In this document: in pieces, positions 16,440 to 26,900 of the stretch | How positions within the stretch are numbered: position 1 is the first letter of the stretch | How the letters are laid out: each line of letters begins with the position of its first letter | Source: CAZDDB01 sp963843285 | GTDB lineage: Bacteria; Acidobacteriota; HRBIN11; JAKEFK01 | Reading direction: 5' to 3' | Assembly: GCA_963843285.1 (NCBI GenBank) | Contig: CAWJJO010000020.1 | Span: forward strand, 1 to 64,000 | Length of the DNA: 64,000 bases | Notes under the pieces: generated by a model | Told to the model about the DNA's origin: nothing | The model's input: only the letters and a program-made list of their open reading frames with translations | Database searches by the model: none | Position numbers and translations under genes: made by a program

Positions 16440-18176
16440 ATGAAAAGACTATCGATATTCTTTGTTGTACTGATTGCTCTCATCGGACTTGCCGCTAAGA
16501 AACCGGAACCCGTAGAACCAAAAGCAGATCTCGTACTTCGTCACGGTCGCATCTATACATTGGATGCATCCCGGTCCTGGGCCGAGTCGATAGCGATCAA
16601 AACCGGCCGTATCGTATACATCGGAGAAGACAATCAGGTCGGGAATTGGATCGGACCACTCACGCGCACGATTGATCTTTCGGGTCGATTTGTGTTGCCG
16701 GGTTTTATTGATACTCACGTTCATGCGGTTGAAGGGGGGATCGGGTTGAACCGCTGCTCGCTGGAAGCAGCCGAGACAAAAGAACAGATCTTTAAAACAA
16801 TCCGTCAATGTGCTGCGGATCATCCCGATGCGGAATGGCTTGTAGGACAGGGCTGGGCCCTTCCGGCGTTCCCAGAGGCAAATCCCAAAAAGGAATGGCT
16901 GGACGATCTCGTTCCGGATCGTCCCGTTTTTCTATCCGCGGCGGACGGTCATTCGGCCTGGGTCAATTCGAAAGCGCTGGAAATTGCAGGCATCGCAAAA
17001 GACACAGCGGACCCCGTTAATGGACGGATTGAACGAAACGGGTCCGGTGAACCGACCGGAACCTTGCGCGAAACCGCCGCATATCTGGTCTACAAATTTG
17101 TTCCGCCTCCCTCCATGGAAGAGGAGATTGCAGGACTTCAGAGCGCGCTGAAGCTGATGAATGGTTTTGGAATTACCGGATTTCAAGATGCGAGCGTCTC
17201 GGTGGAGGGCACAGATCCCAACGCGCGCGGATCTTTGAATGTGTATCGCGAAATGGAAAAACGCGGACTGCTTACAGCGCGTGTGACCGGCGCGATCTAT
17301 GCAGATCCGGTCCTACCGCTCGAACAAATCGAGACCATGAAGACGCTCCGCAAGGAATATGCGGGAAAGTACTTTCATCCGACTGCCGTCAAGATCTTTG
17401 CCGATGGAGTCATCGAGGCGAACACAGCCGCGCTATTGTTTCCGTACCTGGACAAAGAGAGCGATGTCGGTCCGCTGAACTGGCCTCCCGAAAAGTTGAA
17501 TTCGATGATCGAACTTCTGGATCAGGAAAAATTCCAGATCCATATTCACGCGATCGGCGACCGCGCGATCCGCGTTTCGTTGACTGCGCTGGAAGCCGCT
17601 GCAATCAAAAACGGAACGCGGGATGGGCGCCCCATCATGGCTCATCTGGAATTGATCGATCCTCAGGATATTTCGCGTTTTGAAAAACTACACGTGATTC
17701 CGGCGTTTCAACCTCTGTGGGCTTACGAAGATGCGTACATCAAAGATCTTACGATTCCCAAATTGGGAAAGCAGCGTTCACGTTGGCTCTATCCGATCAA
17801 CAGCGTTGCGATCACCGGCGCCACGCTGGCAATGGGAAGCGATTGGAACGTTTCATCCGTAAATCCGCTGGACGGCATCAAGGTCGCTGTTACACGCATG
17901 GGCCCGGACGCCGGGGCGGATGCAAACGACGTGTTTATCCCCGAAGAGCGAATCGATCTGAAAACGGCGCTGGCTGCATACACGATCGGAAGCGCGTATG
18001 CGAACTTCTGGGAGAAAGAAACGGGATCACTCGAAACCGGCAAATCCGCCGATCTGATCGTGCTGACCGAAAACCTGTTTGAAATCCCCGCGTACCGCAT
18101 CAACCAGGCAAAAGTACTGCTGACACTTCTGGAAGGCCAGGAAATCTATCGCGACCCCGCCTGGGAAATCCACTAG
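16440..18176 (+). CDS. Exported amidohydrolase of the YtcJ type
   Basis: 578 residues. A short hydrophobic N-terminus (FFVVLIALIGLAA) is followed by the metal-dependent amidohydrolase fold: GFIDTHVHAVEGG (first His pair), the insert AADGHSAWVNSKAL, then IHIHAIGDRAI, MAHLELIDPQD and the C-terminal GSDWNVSSVNPLDGI aspartate. YtcJ-like enzymes hydrolyse amide or related bonds; the natural substrate is not known. The signal segment suggests a periplasmic place. It starts 25 bases after the membrane protein gene and may share its message. The twin stem-loop repeat copy 2 follows 17 bases after the stop. Confidence 0.88.
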   Translation: MKRLSIFFVVLIALIGLAAKKPEPVEPKADLVLRHGRIYTLDASRSWAESIAIKTGRIVYIGEDNQVGNWIGPLTRTIDLSGRFVLPGFIDTHVHAVEGGIGLNRCSLEAAETKEQIFKTIRQCAADHPDAEWLVGQGWALPAFPEANPKKEWLDDLVPDRPVFLSAADGHSAWVNSKALEIAGIAKDTADPVNGRIERNGSGEPTGTLRETAAYLVYKFVPPPSMEEEIAGLQSALKLMNGFGITGFQDASVSVEGTDPNARGSLNVYREMEKRGLLTARVTGAIYADPVLPLEQIETMKTLRKEYAGKYFHPTAVKIFADGVIEANTAALLFPYLDKESDVGPLNWPPEKLNSMIELLDQEKFQIHIHAIGDRAIRVSLTALEAAAIKNGTRDGRPIMAHLELIDPQDISRFEKLHVIPAFQPLWAYEDAYIKDLTIPKLGKQRSRWLYPINSVAITGATLAMGSDWNVSSVNPLDGIKVAVTRMGPDAGADANDVFIPEERIDLKTALAAYTIGSAYANFWEKETGSLETGKSADLIVLTENLFEIPAYRINQAKVLLTLLEGQEIYRDPAWEIH

Positions 18177-18193
18177 GGTTTCGGTACGGTTTT

Positions 18194-18427
18194 GTAGGGG
18201 CTGAGCATTTTGCATGCGTAGTGTTGCGCCGGACAGATCCGGCTAATGAGTATCGAATTGGTACAATTCTGTTTTAATGCGAAAATGCTCAGCCCGCTCG
18301 CAAAGAGTGATTTGCCCGCATTGAGACGGGCTGTGCATTTGCGTGCACTTTCATGATCCAAAATTGCTTCCACAGAAACACAACTATTCTGATCCGTTGT
18401 TTTGCACGGCAAATGCATAGCCCCTAC
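18194..18427 (+). repeat. Twin stem-loop repeat, copy 2
   Basis: Same build as copy 1: GTAGGGGCTGAGCATTTT (18194-18211) pairs with GAAAATGCTCAGCC (18281-18294), loop 69 bases; then GGGCTGTGCATTTGCG pairs with GGCAAATGCATAGCCCCTAC at the end. The right loop holds GTGCACTTTCATGATCC and AAAATTGCTT. The 69-base left loop has little likeness to that of copy 1. Confidence 0.9.
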
Positions 18428-18463
18428 GGCGGTGAATTCTTCTTTGGTGTAGTCTAGTTACAT

Positions 18464-20206
18464 ATGGGTGAGATCCATCTCCTGCCGGACGAAGTTGTAA
18501 ACAAGATTGCCGCGGGAGAAATCATCGAGCGGCCGGTTTCCGTAATCAAGGAACTTGTCGAGAACGCGCTGGATGCGGGCGCCACTGAAATCCGCGTGGA
18601 GATCGAAAAAGGCGGAAAGCAACTCATCCGGGTTACAGATGACGGCTGCGGCATCGCTTCCGAAGATGCGCTGCTGGCGTTTGAACGGCATGCAACAAGC
18701 AAGATCAGATCGTCAGAGGATCTGCATCAGGTTGGAACCATGGGTTTCCGTGGCGAGGCGCTGGCATCCATAGCAGCGGTTTCACAGGTCCGTCTGAAAA
18801 CGCGCCGGGCAACCGAAGATTCCGGTCTGTCCTTGTTTGTTGTGGAAGGAAAATGCCAGAGCTCGCAACCGGCCGCAATGACTGCCGGCACGATGGTGGA
18901 AGCCCGGAATCTTTTTTACAGCATTCCCGCCCGGCGGAAATTTCTCAAGAGTGACGCTGCCGAAGCTGCAGCCATCTCGAATATGATCCAGGCGTTTGCG
19001 CTGGCGCATCCGGAGATCTCATTTCATTATTTTCAGGATCAACGCCAAATCTTAAACTGCCCAAAAACAACCGGTCTTCGCGAACGCATTTTTCAGATCT
19101 TCGGAGCGGAGATGCTGGAGCATCTGCTGGAAATCGACGAATCCCTGTACCATTTCAAAATTACCGGATTTGTGAGCGGACCGGATTCTTTACGCACAAG
19201 CCGGAACTATCAGTATTTTTTTATCAACCGCCGTTTTGTCAAGGATCGTGTCCTCGCAAACTCGATTTATGTGGCGTATCGCGTTTTTGCGGAATCGGGA
19301 CGTTACCCTGTCGCATTTCTGTTTCTGGAAATGCCACCGCCCATGGTCGATGTAAACGTACATCCCGCCAAATACGAGGTCCGGTTCCTGCAGCAAGCCC
19401 TGGTGCAAAAGGGGATCATCGATACGATCCAGAAACTGCTGAACACAGCCCGCCCTCTGCCCGACTTCTCCCTGTCTACGAATACGTTCATTCCACGCTA
19501 TTCGAGCCCCGAGCTGAGCGTGCCCGATTGGACCGCCTTTCCGCAAGGCACTGATTCCGGCCAACCCGCACAGCCGTCAGGTCCGCCGCTCCAGATGCCG
19601 TCCTCCCCACAGCGAAAGCTGCCGCAGGAAGGCGCGTACAAGATCATCGGACAGTATGACAACACGTACATCCTGCTTTCGGATGAGAGCGGACTGATAC
19701 TGGTCGATCAACATGTGGCGCATGAGCGGATTCTGTACGAACAGTTGCTGGAAACACAGGAACGGAGAGAGATCACGGTTCAACCGCTGTTGATTCCTCT
19801 GGTACTGGAAATCAATCCGGCTCAAATGATGCTGCTGGAAGATTACCTGGACCGTTTTCGGGAGCTTGGATTTGAGATGGAAGTATTCGGCAACGACAGC
19901 ATCGCTGTAAAACAGATTCCTGAAATCTTGAGCGGCACGAATTATTCCGCAGCCCTGCAAAGATTGATCAACGATCTCGAAAAATTGTATCGAGGCGGAA
20001 TGCTGGAATCGTTCGCTGAAGAGATGCGAAAGTCGATGGCATGTCAGGCTGCGGTCAAGATCAACATGCCGCTGACTATGGAAAAAATGGAGTATATGAT
20101 CCGCATGCTTCTCCGGACAAAGACCCCGCAGGTTTGTCCGCACGGTCGCCCGATCATTTTGCGGATCAGCCATTACGAAATCGAAAAAAACTTCAAACGC
20201 ATATAG
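18464..20206 (+). CDS. mutL: DNA mismatch repair protein MutL
   Basis: 580 residues. The GHKL ATPase N-terminus is typical: IAAGEIIERPVSVIKELVEN, VTDDGCGI and FRGEALASIAAVSQ. The C-terminal domain carries DQHVAHERILYE, the metal-binding endonuclease motif of MutL from bacteria without MutH (usual form DQHA), and CPHGRP near the end. So this MutL should nick the strand to be repaired. The linker around residue 350-390 is Pro/Ser-rich as usual. No MutS lies nearby. No clear ribosome site precedes the ATG. Confidence 0.95.
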   Translation: MGEIHLLPDEVVNKIAAGEIIERPVSVIKELVENALDAGATEIRVEIEKGGKQLIRVTDDGCGIASEDALLAFERHATSKIRSSEDLHQVGTMGFRGEALASIAAVSQVRLKTRRATEDSGLSLFVVEGKCQSSQPAAMTAGTMVEARNLFYSIPARRKFLKSDAAEAAAISNMIQAFALAHPEISFHYFQDQRQILNCPKTTGLRERIFQIFGAEMLEHLLEIDESLYHFKITGFVSGPDSLRTSRNYQYFFINRRFVKDRVLANSIYVAYRVFAESGRYPVAFLFLEMPPPMVDVNVHPAKYEVRFLQQALVQKGIIDTIQKLLNTARPLPDFSLSTNTFIPRYSSPELSVPDWTAFPQGTDSGQPAQPSGPPLQMPSSPQRKLPQEGAYKIIGQYDNTYILLSDESGLILVDQHVAHERILYEQLLETQERREITVQPLLIPLVLEINPAQMMLLEDYLDRFRELGFEMEVFGNDSIAVKQIPEILSGTNYSAALQRLINDLEKLYRGGMLESFAEEMRKSMACQAAVKINMPLTMEKMEYMIRMLLRTKTPQVCPHGRPIILRISHYEIEKNFKRI

Positions 20207-20211
20207 CCCGC

Positions 20212-20530
20212 AGGATTTCACCGCAGAGACGCGGAGAGCGCAGAGGTGTAAGAATGGGGATGATGGGGAGAGGGGAGATGGGGATGATGGAGATGAAAGG
20301 GGATGTGGGGATAGCAGCCCCCGGACGCCGAAGGCGTCGCGCCAAGAAAGAGTACGCAAAAACAAAAGGAGACAATTGCAAATTGCAACGGCTGCCCTTG
20401 GCGCTCTTGGGCGACCTTGGCGGTTCTTTTCCTTTCTGTGATTCCGTGTTTCCGTGCTTAAATCATTTCCGTCCATTTCGGGCTAAAAATCTCCCTTCAT
20501 TGTCTCTGTGACCTCTGTGTTCTCTGTGGC
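20212..20530 (+). repeat. Modular composite repeat, copy A
   Basis: Modules in order: GGATTTCACCGCAGAGACG, a purine-rich GATGGGGAGAT stretch, GGGGATGTGGGGATAGCAGCC, CCGGACGCCGAAGGCGTC, an arm AAGAAAGAGTACGCAAAAACA, GGCTGCCCTTGGCG, TTCCGTGTTTCCGTGCTT and TCTCTGTGACCTCTGTGTT. Copies B (21604-21884) and C (26977-27330) share the flanks. In this copy the second arm of the central hairpin is missing. Confidence 0.85.
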
Positions 20531-20559
20531 AAAATAGCTTTGTTCACATGGAGACAAAC

Positions 20560-20937
20560 ATGAAAAAAGCATTTTTCACAGAAAAGGCGCCCCACCCGGT
20601 TGGCCCGTATTCGCAGGTGGTACAGGCAGGCGGATTTTTGTTCCTTGCCGGTCAAATTCCTTTAACGTCGGACGGAAAGATGACCGAAGGAGACGTGGCG
20701 ACACAGGCCCGAAGGGTCATGGAGAATCTGAAAGCTGTTCTAGATGCTGCAGGCGCGGGAATGAATCAAGTTGTAAAGACAACTATTTTTCTTGCAGACC
20801 TCGCCGACTTCGAAACAGTAAACAAAGTGTATGCGGAATACTTCCAGGAACCGTATCCTGCCCGCTCCACGATCCAGGCAGGCAAACTTCCGAAAGGTGC
20901 TCGCATTGAAATCGATGCGATCGCAGTCTCAGCGTAG
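20560..20937 (+). CDS. ridA: RidA family enamine/imine deaminase
   Basis: 125 residues from the ATG at 20560, which has GGAG six bases before it; the ATG at 20548 overlaps that site and is not preferred. RidA trimers hydrolyse reactive 2-aminoacrylate and similar imines made by PLP enzymes. The family marks are PVGPYSQ, the FLAGQIP strand, and the C-terminal LPKGARIEIDAIAV with the conserved arginine (R of GARIEI neighbours; PARSTIQ). It converges on the pseudouridine synthase gene with a nine-base overlap of the 3' ends. Confidence 0.93.
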   Translation: MKKAFFTEKAPHPVGPYSQVVQAGGFLFLAGQIPLTSDGKMTEGDVATQARRVMENLKAVLDAAGAGMNQVVKTTIFLADLADFETVNKVYAEYFQEPYPARSTIQAGKLPKGARIEIDAIAVSA

Positions 20938-21594
20938 CAATCGCCGCAATTCTTCCGGAAGCGAAGAGCGGAACACAACCGGAAGTCCGCTTCTTGGATG
21001 CACAAACCCGAGAGTTTCCGCATGAAGCCCAAGACGGCTTCCCCCATCTTTGCCGTACACGCGGTCGCCCAACACAGGCGTGCCGGCGTGTGCCAGATGA
21101 ATCCGTACTTGATGCGTCCGGCCCGTATGTAGGCGGCACCGGATCAGCGCAACGCGTCTGAAACGATTTTCCGAAACCACATCGAACTTTGTAAGCGCAA
21201 ATCGTCCATAATGAGCGACAGCACGGCGTCCGGTTTGATCCCGGGAGAGCGGAGCGCGGATTTCACCCTTTTGAATGGCCGGAATCCCGCGCGTTACAGC
21301 GAGGTATTCGCGAAGAATCGAATGATCCTCAAACTGCTTCAGGAGCGACCTGCGCGCGAGTGAAGTTTTTGCAAATACCATCAGCCCGGACGTGTCCTTA
21401 TCCAGCCGGTGCAACAAATACAGATTCTGATCAGGTTTCCTTACGGCTTTCCAGTAGCGGCGAATCAGTTGAATCACGCTCTCTTCGCGAGAATCTCCTG
21501 TTGGATAACTGATGATTCCGCTCGCTTTCTCGACAATCGCAAGGTCCAGGTCTTCAAAAACAACCTCGATCCGGTCCAGCAACCTCTTACTCAT
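20929..21594 (-). CDS. RluA-family pseudouridine synthase
   Basis: 221 residues from the ATG at 21594 (the GTG just upstream is in repeat DNA). The catalytic motif HRLDKDTSGLMVFAK holds the essential aspartate; RLHTGRTHQVRIHLAH and LHAETLGFVHP follow as in RluA relatives. There is no N-terminal S4 domain, so it is closer in build to RluA than to RluC or RluD. It should turn a uridine in rRNA or tRNA into pseudouridine; the site cannot be told. Confidence 0.9.
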   Translation of the reverse strand: MSKRLLDRIEVVFEDLDLAIVEKASGIISYPTGDSREESVIQLIRRYWKAVRKPDQNLYLLHRLDKDTSGLMVFAKTSLARRSLLKQFEDHSILREYLAVTRGIPAIQKGEIRAPLSRDQTGRRAVAHYGRFALTKFDVVSENRFRRVALIRCRLHTGRTHQVRIHLAHAGTPVLGDRVYGKDGGSRLGLHAETLGFVHPRSGLPVVFRSSLPEELRRLLR

Positions 21595-21603
21595 TGAAAC
21601 CAC

Positions 21604-21884
21604 TGATAAACACAGATGAACACAGATAGGAAAATTACTGAACCGCCGAGGTCACCAAAGGCAGCCGGGGCCCATCGGGCCATCTGAAAAAGAAATGCGC
21701 GAAAACATGTGGAAAGTGAGACCATCGTCTGACAAATCTTTTAAGACTCCATATGTTTTCGCGCATTTCTTTTTCAGACCGGACGCCTTCGGCGTCCGGC
21801 GGCTGCCTATCCCCACATCATCTCCCGATCTCCCTTCTCACACCTCTGCGTTTCTCTGCGTCTTTGCGGTGAAATCCGATCTCA
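21604..21884 (-). repeat. Modular composite repeat, copy B
   Basis: Reverse orientation to copies A and C. At its heart is a perfect 26-base hairpin, arms 21683-21708 and 21753-21778 (key part TGCGCGAAAACAT), around 44 unique bases. One flank reads GGCTGCCTATCCCCACATCATC, then TCTGCGTCTTTGCGGTGAAATCC, which is the reverse of the head of copies A and C. The other flank has GCCGAGGTCACCAAAGGCAGCC. Confidence 0.88.
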
Positions 21885-22727
21885 TCAGTGTTCACCGGCG
21901 GCTTTTGCTTTATCACCAAAGATCAAAGCGACAGCATAGCAGCCGCCCGGACACAGCGATCCTTTCGTCCTTTTGAACCCGATGCCAAGAAGCGTGTTTT
22001 CCTTTGCGAAATTCGGCTGCAATTGTTCCGGAATGTTGGTAAGGCTGTTCGTTGTGTATACATTCACAAGCACCGATCCGATTTGACGCGTCAACGTGCC
22101 GAGGATCAATAGCGGACTGCTGGCGCTCATCTTGGTCTGCAGATCGACATGTGATTGCGCCACATTATTGAGCGAGACGGAAAGAACCAGAGGCGACAGG
22201 TTTCGCTTTTGACGATAACCGTTGATGTAGTTCAAAATGACTCCTCGCGCTTCTGCGAGCGGATAGTCGATGAGTTTCTGGATGAACATTTCGGTGATAT
22301 AGAGGTAGCCATTTTTTTCATAGACTGCCGCAGCGCCATGTGTAAATTCAGGATCCAGAATGTTTTCACGATGGTATAGCGATTTCATGAGCGATGTATG
22401 CGCAGAAATGATATTGATGTCGCCGGCAATATTTTCCGCGGTCCTGGATGCAAAAATGCGCGCCGCGCGGATCCGCTCATGAGGCTGGCTGTTGTCGGAA
22501 CCCTTGTGGCTGATCTTTCGCATCTTCGCCATGTCTCTGCTGTGATCCAGCGCAACCTTATACACATCCCGGTCCCAGACTAACCGGCGAAGATTTTCAC
22601 GCGACCTCTCCGAATTCATGTAGCCAAACAATTGCCTGTCCTGGTCCGATTCCGCAAACGCGGCGCTGCCCCAACATCCAATTACTAAGATCAGTATTAC
22701 GAGAACCTGTTTGGAAGGGAATCTCAT
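21885..22727 (-). CDS. Secreted CAP-domain (SCP/PR1-like) protein
   Basis: 280 residues; start at the ATG 22727 (a GTG lies one codon upstream). After a signal peptide (VLVILILVIGCWGSAAFA) a CAP domain runs to about residue 150: ALDHSRDMAKMRKISHKG, TAENIA, HRENILDPEFTHGAAAVY and YLYITEMF. The usual His/Glu cavity residues are kept. The remaining 120 residues (AEARGVILNYINGYRQKR...) start like a second half-CAP helix but lack its motifs. Function of bacterial CAP proteins is mostly unknown. It follows a small gene by about 15 bases. Confidence 0.82.
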   Translation of the reverse strand: MRFPSKQVLVILILVIGCWGSAAFAESDQDRQLFGYMNSERSRENLRRLVWDRDVYKVALDHSRDMAKMRKISHKGSDNSQPHERIRAARIFASRTAENIAGDINIISAHTSLMKSLYHRENILDPEFTHGAAAVYEKNGYLYITEMFIQKLIDYPLAEARGVILNYINGYRQKRNLSPLVLSVSLNNVAQSHVDLQTKMSASSPLLILGTLTRQIGSVLVNVYTTNSLTNIPEQLQPNFAKENTLLGIGFKRTKGSLCPGGCYAVALIFGDKAKAAGEH

Positions 22728-22742
22728 CACAACTCGATTCCC

Positions 22743-22949
22743 TTATTCCGGCTTTTCAGATGCCTTCTCGGTTGCGGACAGCGCTTCTTCAAAGTCGCGT
22801 CCTTTCCGGTTTCGGGCGCGTTCGGCGGCAGCCATACTTCGTTGGTAGGATTCAAGAAACTCGGTCAGCTTTTCCGCGTCCACATTGCCGAGACCGGTTC
22901 GTTGAAAAACCGCCTCGATCCGTTTCGGAAGATCTTCATCCTTTGGCAT
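22743..22949 (-). CDS. Small charged protein of unknown function
   Basis: 68 residues from the ATG at 22949 (MPKDEDLPKRIEAVFQRTG). It is rich in Glu, Lys, Arg and Ala and looks helical throughout. A longer frame to 23117 is rejected: it would read through hairpin repeat DNA and a promoter. Placed before the CAP gene in the same direction with a short gap, so the two are probably one operon. Confidence 0.6.
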   Translation of the reverse strand: MPKDEDLPKRIEAVFQRTGLGNVDAEKLTEFLESYQRSMAAAERARNRKGRDFEEALSATEKASEKPE

Positions 22950-22962
22950 GTGTAATACCAAA

Positions 22963-22989
22963 ATTATAATACGAGAACAGCTGGAGCAA
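22963..22989 (-). promoter_or_regulatory. Promoter of the small gene and CAP gene
   Basis: A perfect TATAAT (22963-22968) with a weak TTGCTC (22984-22989) at a 15-base spacer, 13 bases before the ATG at 22949. Confidence 0.5.
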
Positions 22990-23141
22990 ATGTGCTGGTC
23001 GAGCACATGCTTACGGAAGCAGGCTGGAAGCCTGCGACGCATAATGCAGGCCGGAGGCTTGCGCTCCATATGAAGTTTTTGGTTGCCTCCGCGTATGGTA
23101 TGATTTGCGCTTCCCATAGCGCAAATCTCAGGAGGAGTGTG

Positions 23142-23888
23142 ATGCGTAAATTCTCAGTTTTGTTTCTTGTACTGCCCTTTTTATTCTGCGCAGCGGTATC
23201 CGCGCAGACGGTGGATGAAATCATCGCCAAGCATCTTGCAGCTCGCGGCGGCGCGGATAAAATCAAAGCCGTGCAGAGCATGCAAGCAACAGGCAAAATG
23301 TTGATGCAGGGTATGGAAGCTCCGTTTGTCATCAAGATGAAACGCCCCAATGAGCTGCGAATGGAAATCAATGTCCAGGGAAAAACAATTGTCCGCGCTT
23401 ACGACGGAAAAGAAGCGTGGATGATCATGCCCTTTATGGGCTCCCCTGACCCGCAGCGTCTTTCCGGTGAAGAAACCAAAGAAGTGGACGATGATGCGGA
23501 TATCGACGGACCTCTGGTCGATTATCAGACAAAAGGAAACAAAGTGGAGCTGCTCGGCAAAGAAGACATGGAAGGAACGGATGTCTATAAGCTGAAAGTA
23601 ACTTTGAAGAGCGGAAGCGAACGGACCATTTTCATTGATGGCGAAAGCTTCCTGGAATTGAAATCCACGAGCAAAGTCACCCGCAATGGACAGGAGTTTC
23701 AGGTGGATACGACCGTATCTAACTACAAACCGGTCAACGGGCTGCTTTATCCTTTCTCTGTGGAAAGCAAGGCAAACGGTCAAACCCTGCAGCAGATGAC
23801 CGTCGATTCTTATGAAGTGGACGTTCCGATGGACGAATCCATTTTCAAAATGCCTGCTGTGACCGCGGCCCCGCAGACAAACCAGTAG
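23142..23888 (+). CDS. Exported LolA/outer-membrane-lipoprotein-sorting-like protein
   Basis: 248 residues from the ATG at 23142, with a strong AGGAGGAG just before it. A signal peptide (LFLVLPFLFCAAVSAQ) leads to a LolA-like half-barrel: TVDEIIAKHLAARGGADKIK, AVQSMQATGKM, RPNELRMEI, AYDGKEAWMI and FIDGESFLELKSTSKV. This group is common in Acidobacteria and Bacteroidetes and is often annotated as an outer-membrane lipoprotein-sorting protein; whether it carries lipoproteins is untested. The BNR protein gene follows after 19 bases in the same direction. Confidence 0.83.
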   Translation: MRKFSVLFLVLPFLFCAAVSAQTVDEIIAKHLAARGGADKIKAVQSMQATGKMLMQGMEAPFVIKMKRPNELRMEINVQGKTIVRAYDGKEAWMIMPFMGSPDPQRLSGEETKEVDDDADIDGPLVDYQTKGNKVELLGKEDMEGTDVYKLKVTLKSGSERTIFIDGESFLELKSTSKVTRNGQEFQVDTTVSNYKPVNGLLYPFSVESKANGQTLQQMTVDSYEVDVPMDESIFKMPAVTAAPQTNQ

Positions 23889-23907
23889 ATCCCTCCGGAG
23901 GTAACCC

Positions 23908-26900
23908 ATGCGCAGGATTGCCATTCGTGTATCTTCTTTTGTTTCTATTCTCACATTCTGTCTGGCGGGTCTGGCGACCGCTTCCGTAAAGATTGATTCC
24001 AACACATTCGGCGCGCTGGAAGCGCGCGCGATCGGGCCTGCTGTCATGAGCGGACGCATCATGGCCCTGGATGCCGTCGCCGCCGATCCTCGCATCGTGT
24101 ACGTAGGCGCGGCAAGCGGCGGTGTGTGGAAATCCAAGAACGGAGGGACAACGTTCGAGCCGGTATTTGACAAGAACAGCCAATCGATCGGATCCATCAC
24201 CATCGATCAGTCGCATCCCGATACGGTATGGGTTGGCACGGGGGAAGCAGACACGCGGAATAGTTCCTCCATCGGAACCGGCATTTACAAGAGCACGGAT
24301 GCCGGCGAATCCTGGCAGATTATGGGACTCGAAAAATCGGAACGCATCTCCAAAATCGCGGTCGATCCGAAAGACTCCAATACCGTCTATGCTGCAGCAA
24401 CCGGCGCGCTCTGGAGCTCAAGCGAAGATCGCGGAGTCTACAAATCCACAGATGGCGGAAAGACATGGCAGAAAGTGCTGTACGTAAATGCAGACACAGG
24501 TTGTTCCGATCTCGCCATCGACCCGCAGGAACCAAAGATCGTTTATGCATCCATGTGGCAGTTTCGGCGCAAAGCCTATTTCTTTACTTCCGGCGGCCCG
24601 GGAAGCGGTTTGTACAAATCGATCGATGCCGGCAAAACATGGAAGAAACTCACAAACGGACTTCCCGCAGGCGACCTCGGCAGAATCGCAATCGCTGTCG
24701 CGCCTACAAGGTCCAGCATCGTATACGCAAACGTGGAATCGAAAAAGACCGCGCTGTACAAATCTGAAGACATGGGAGAAAGCTGGACTGCTATGAATAC
24801 AGCTTTCAATGTTCAGGTCCGCCCTTTTTATTTCAGCCACTTATACGTCGATCCCAAAGACTACAATCGCATCTACAAACCGGGCTTCACGCTTTCGAGC
24901 AGCGATGATGGCGGACAATCCATGTCCGGTCTATCCTTCGGCGGCTACCATCCGGATTTGCATGCGTTGTGGATCAATCCGAACAATCCATCGCACATGC
25001 TCCTCGGTACGGACGGCGGCGTCTACGTGACTTACGATCGAACGAACACGTGGATTCCGTTGCAAAACCTTCCTGTCTCTCAGTTCTATCACGTTGCTTA
25101 TGACATGGAACAGCCCTACAACGTGTACGGCGGTCTGCAAGACAACGGAAGCTGGAGAGGGCCGTCCGAAAGCACAAACGGAATTCAAAACAAGGACTGG
25201 GAAAGTATCGGATTTGGGGATGGATTCCATATTTTCCCGGATCCAACGGACAAGGATCTTGTCTTCTGGGAATATCAAGGCGGCAATTTTTTCCGTTATC
25301 GTTATTCCACAAAAGAGATCAAAGACATCAAGCCTTCTCCGAAAGAGGGAGAAGCAAAGTACCGATTCAACTGGAATACTGCGGTCAGCACAAACAAGAA
25401 AAACCCCGGCACGATTTATATCGGCGGACAATTTTTATTCCGCACAGCCGATAAAGGTGAATCGTGGGAAAAAATTTCACCGGATCTGACAACCAATGAT
25501 CCTGAAAAACAGAAACAGGAAGATTCTGGCGGTATCACCGTGGACAACTCCAACGCCGAGAATCATTGCACGATCGTCGCGATCGGTTCCTCCCCGCTGG
25601 ATGAAAATCTGATCTGGGCCGGAACCGATGACGGAAATCTTCAATTAACACAAGATGGGGGAAAATCCTGGACCAATGTTGTGGCAAACGTCCCTGATCT
25701 TCCGCGCAACACCTGGTGCAGTTCAGTGGAAGCCAGCCGTTATGATGCAAGCACCGCATACGCGACGTTTGATAATCATCAAACCGGCGACATGAAACCG
25801 TACATTTACAAGACCACTGATTATGGCAAGTCGTGGAAAGCGATCAGCTCCGATGCGATCAAGGGTTACGCTCACGTGATTCGCGAAGATCTGGTGGATC
25901 GCGATTTGCTGTTCGCCGGAACGGAATTTGGATTGTATCTCTCGATCGATGGCGGGCAAAATTGGGCACAGTTTACCGGCAAGTTTCCCAAGGTTGCGGT
26001 GCGCGATATTGCGATCCATCCGCGCGAAGGAGACCTGATCATCGCAACGCACGGACGTGGCCTGTATATTGTGGATGATATTTCTCCCCTTCGACAACTC
26101 ACTCCGCAGCTATTGGAATCCAAAGTTGCTTTTCTCGAAGGCCGTCCGGCGGTGATCCGTTTCCCGCGGTACCAGCAGGATTTCCCCGGCAACAATGAGT
26201 TTGTCGGAGCCAATCCGCCGGAAGCTGCAACCATCGTTTACTACTTGAAGGACCGCCACGTGGTCGGCGATTTGAAACTGGAGATCTACGATGCTCAGGG
26301 CAACAAGATCAGCACGCTCCCCGCTACGGGAAGGCGCGGGATCAATCGCGCGACGTGGTACATGCGGCTCAAGGCTCCGCGAACGGCGCCCTCGCCTGAA
26401 ATCACCGGAGGGCTCGTCTTCGGTCCATCGGTAGGAGAAGGCACGTACACAGTAAAGCTGATCAAAGGAGACGAGACCTTCTCCAGTCAAGTGAAAGTCA
26501 TCAACGATCCGACGCTCACGCATTCTGCAGAAGATCGCAAGCTGCAACAGGATACCGTAATGAGCTTGTACCAGATGCAGGACCGCCTTTCCTATGTATC
26601 GGAAACATTGAAAGATGCGCGTGATCAGGCAAACAGTCGCGCCCAAAAAGAGAGCGGTCAGGCAAAAGCGCTTAAAGCTTACGCAGACAAACTGGAAGGA
26701 CTCCGAAAAATAGTAGTGGCAACGAAAGAAGGATTCCTCACAGGCGAAGAACAATTGCGCGAAGAAGTCATCAATCTGTATCAGTCGGTAAGCGCTTTCG
26801 GCGGACGCCCCAGCCAATCGCAGCTCGAACGCCTTGCGGTACTTGAGAAACGGCTGCAAAAAGCGGAGAGTGACTTCGCCGTGCTGATGGGAAAAGATCT

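Noticed and set aside
23181..24203. 340-codon open frame on the minus strand
   Set aside because: Antisense to the LolA-like and BNR genes, both of which have signal peptides and ribosome sites.
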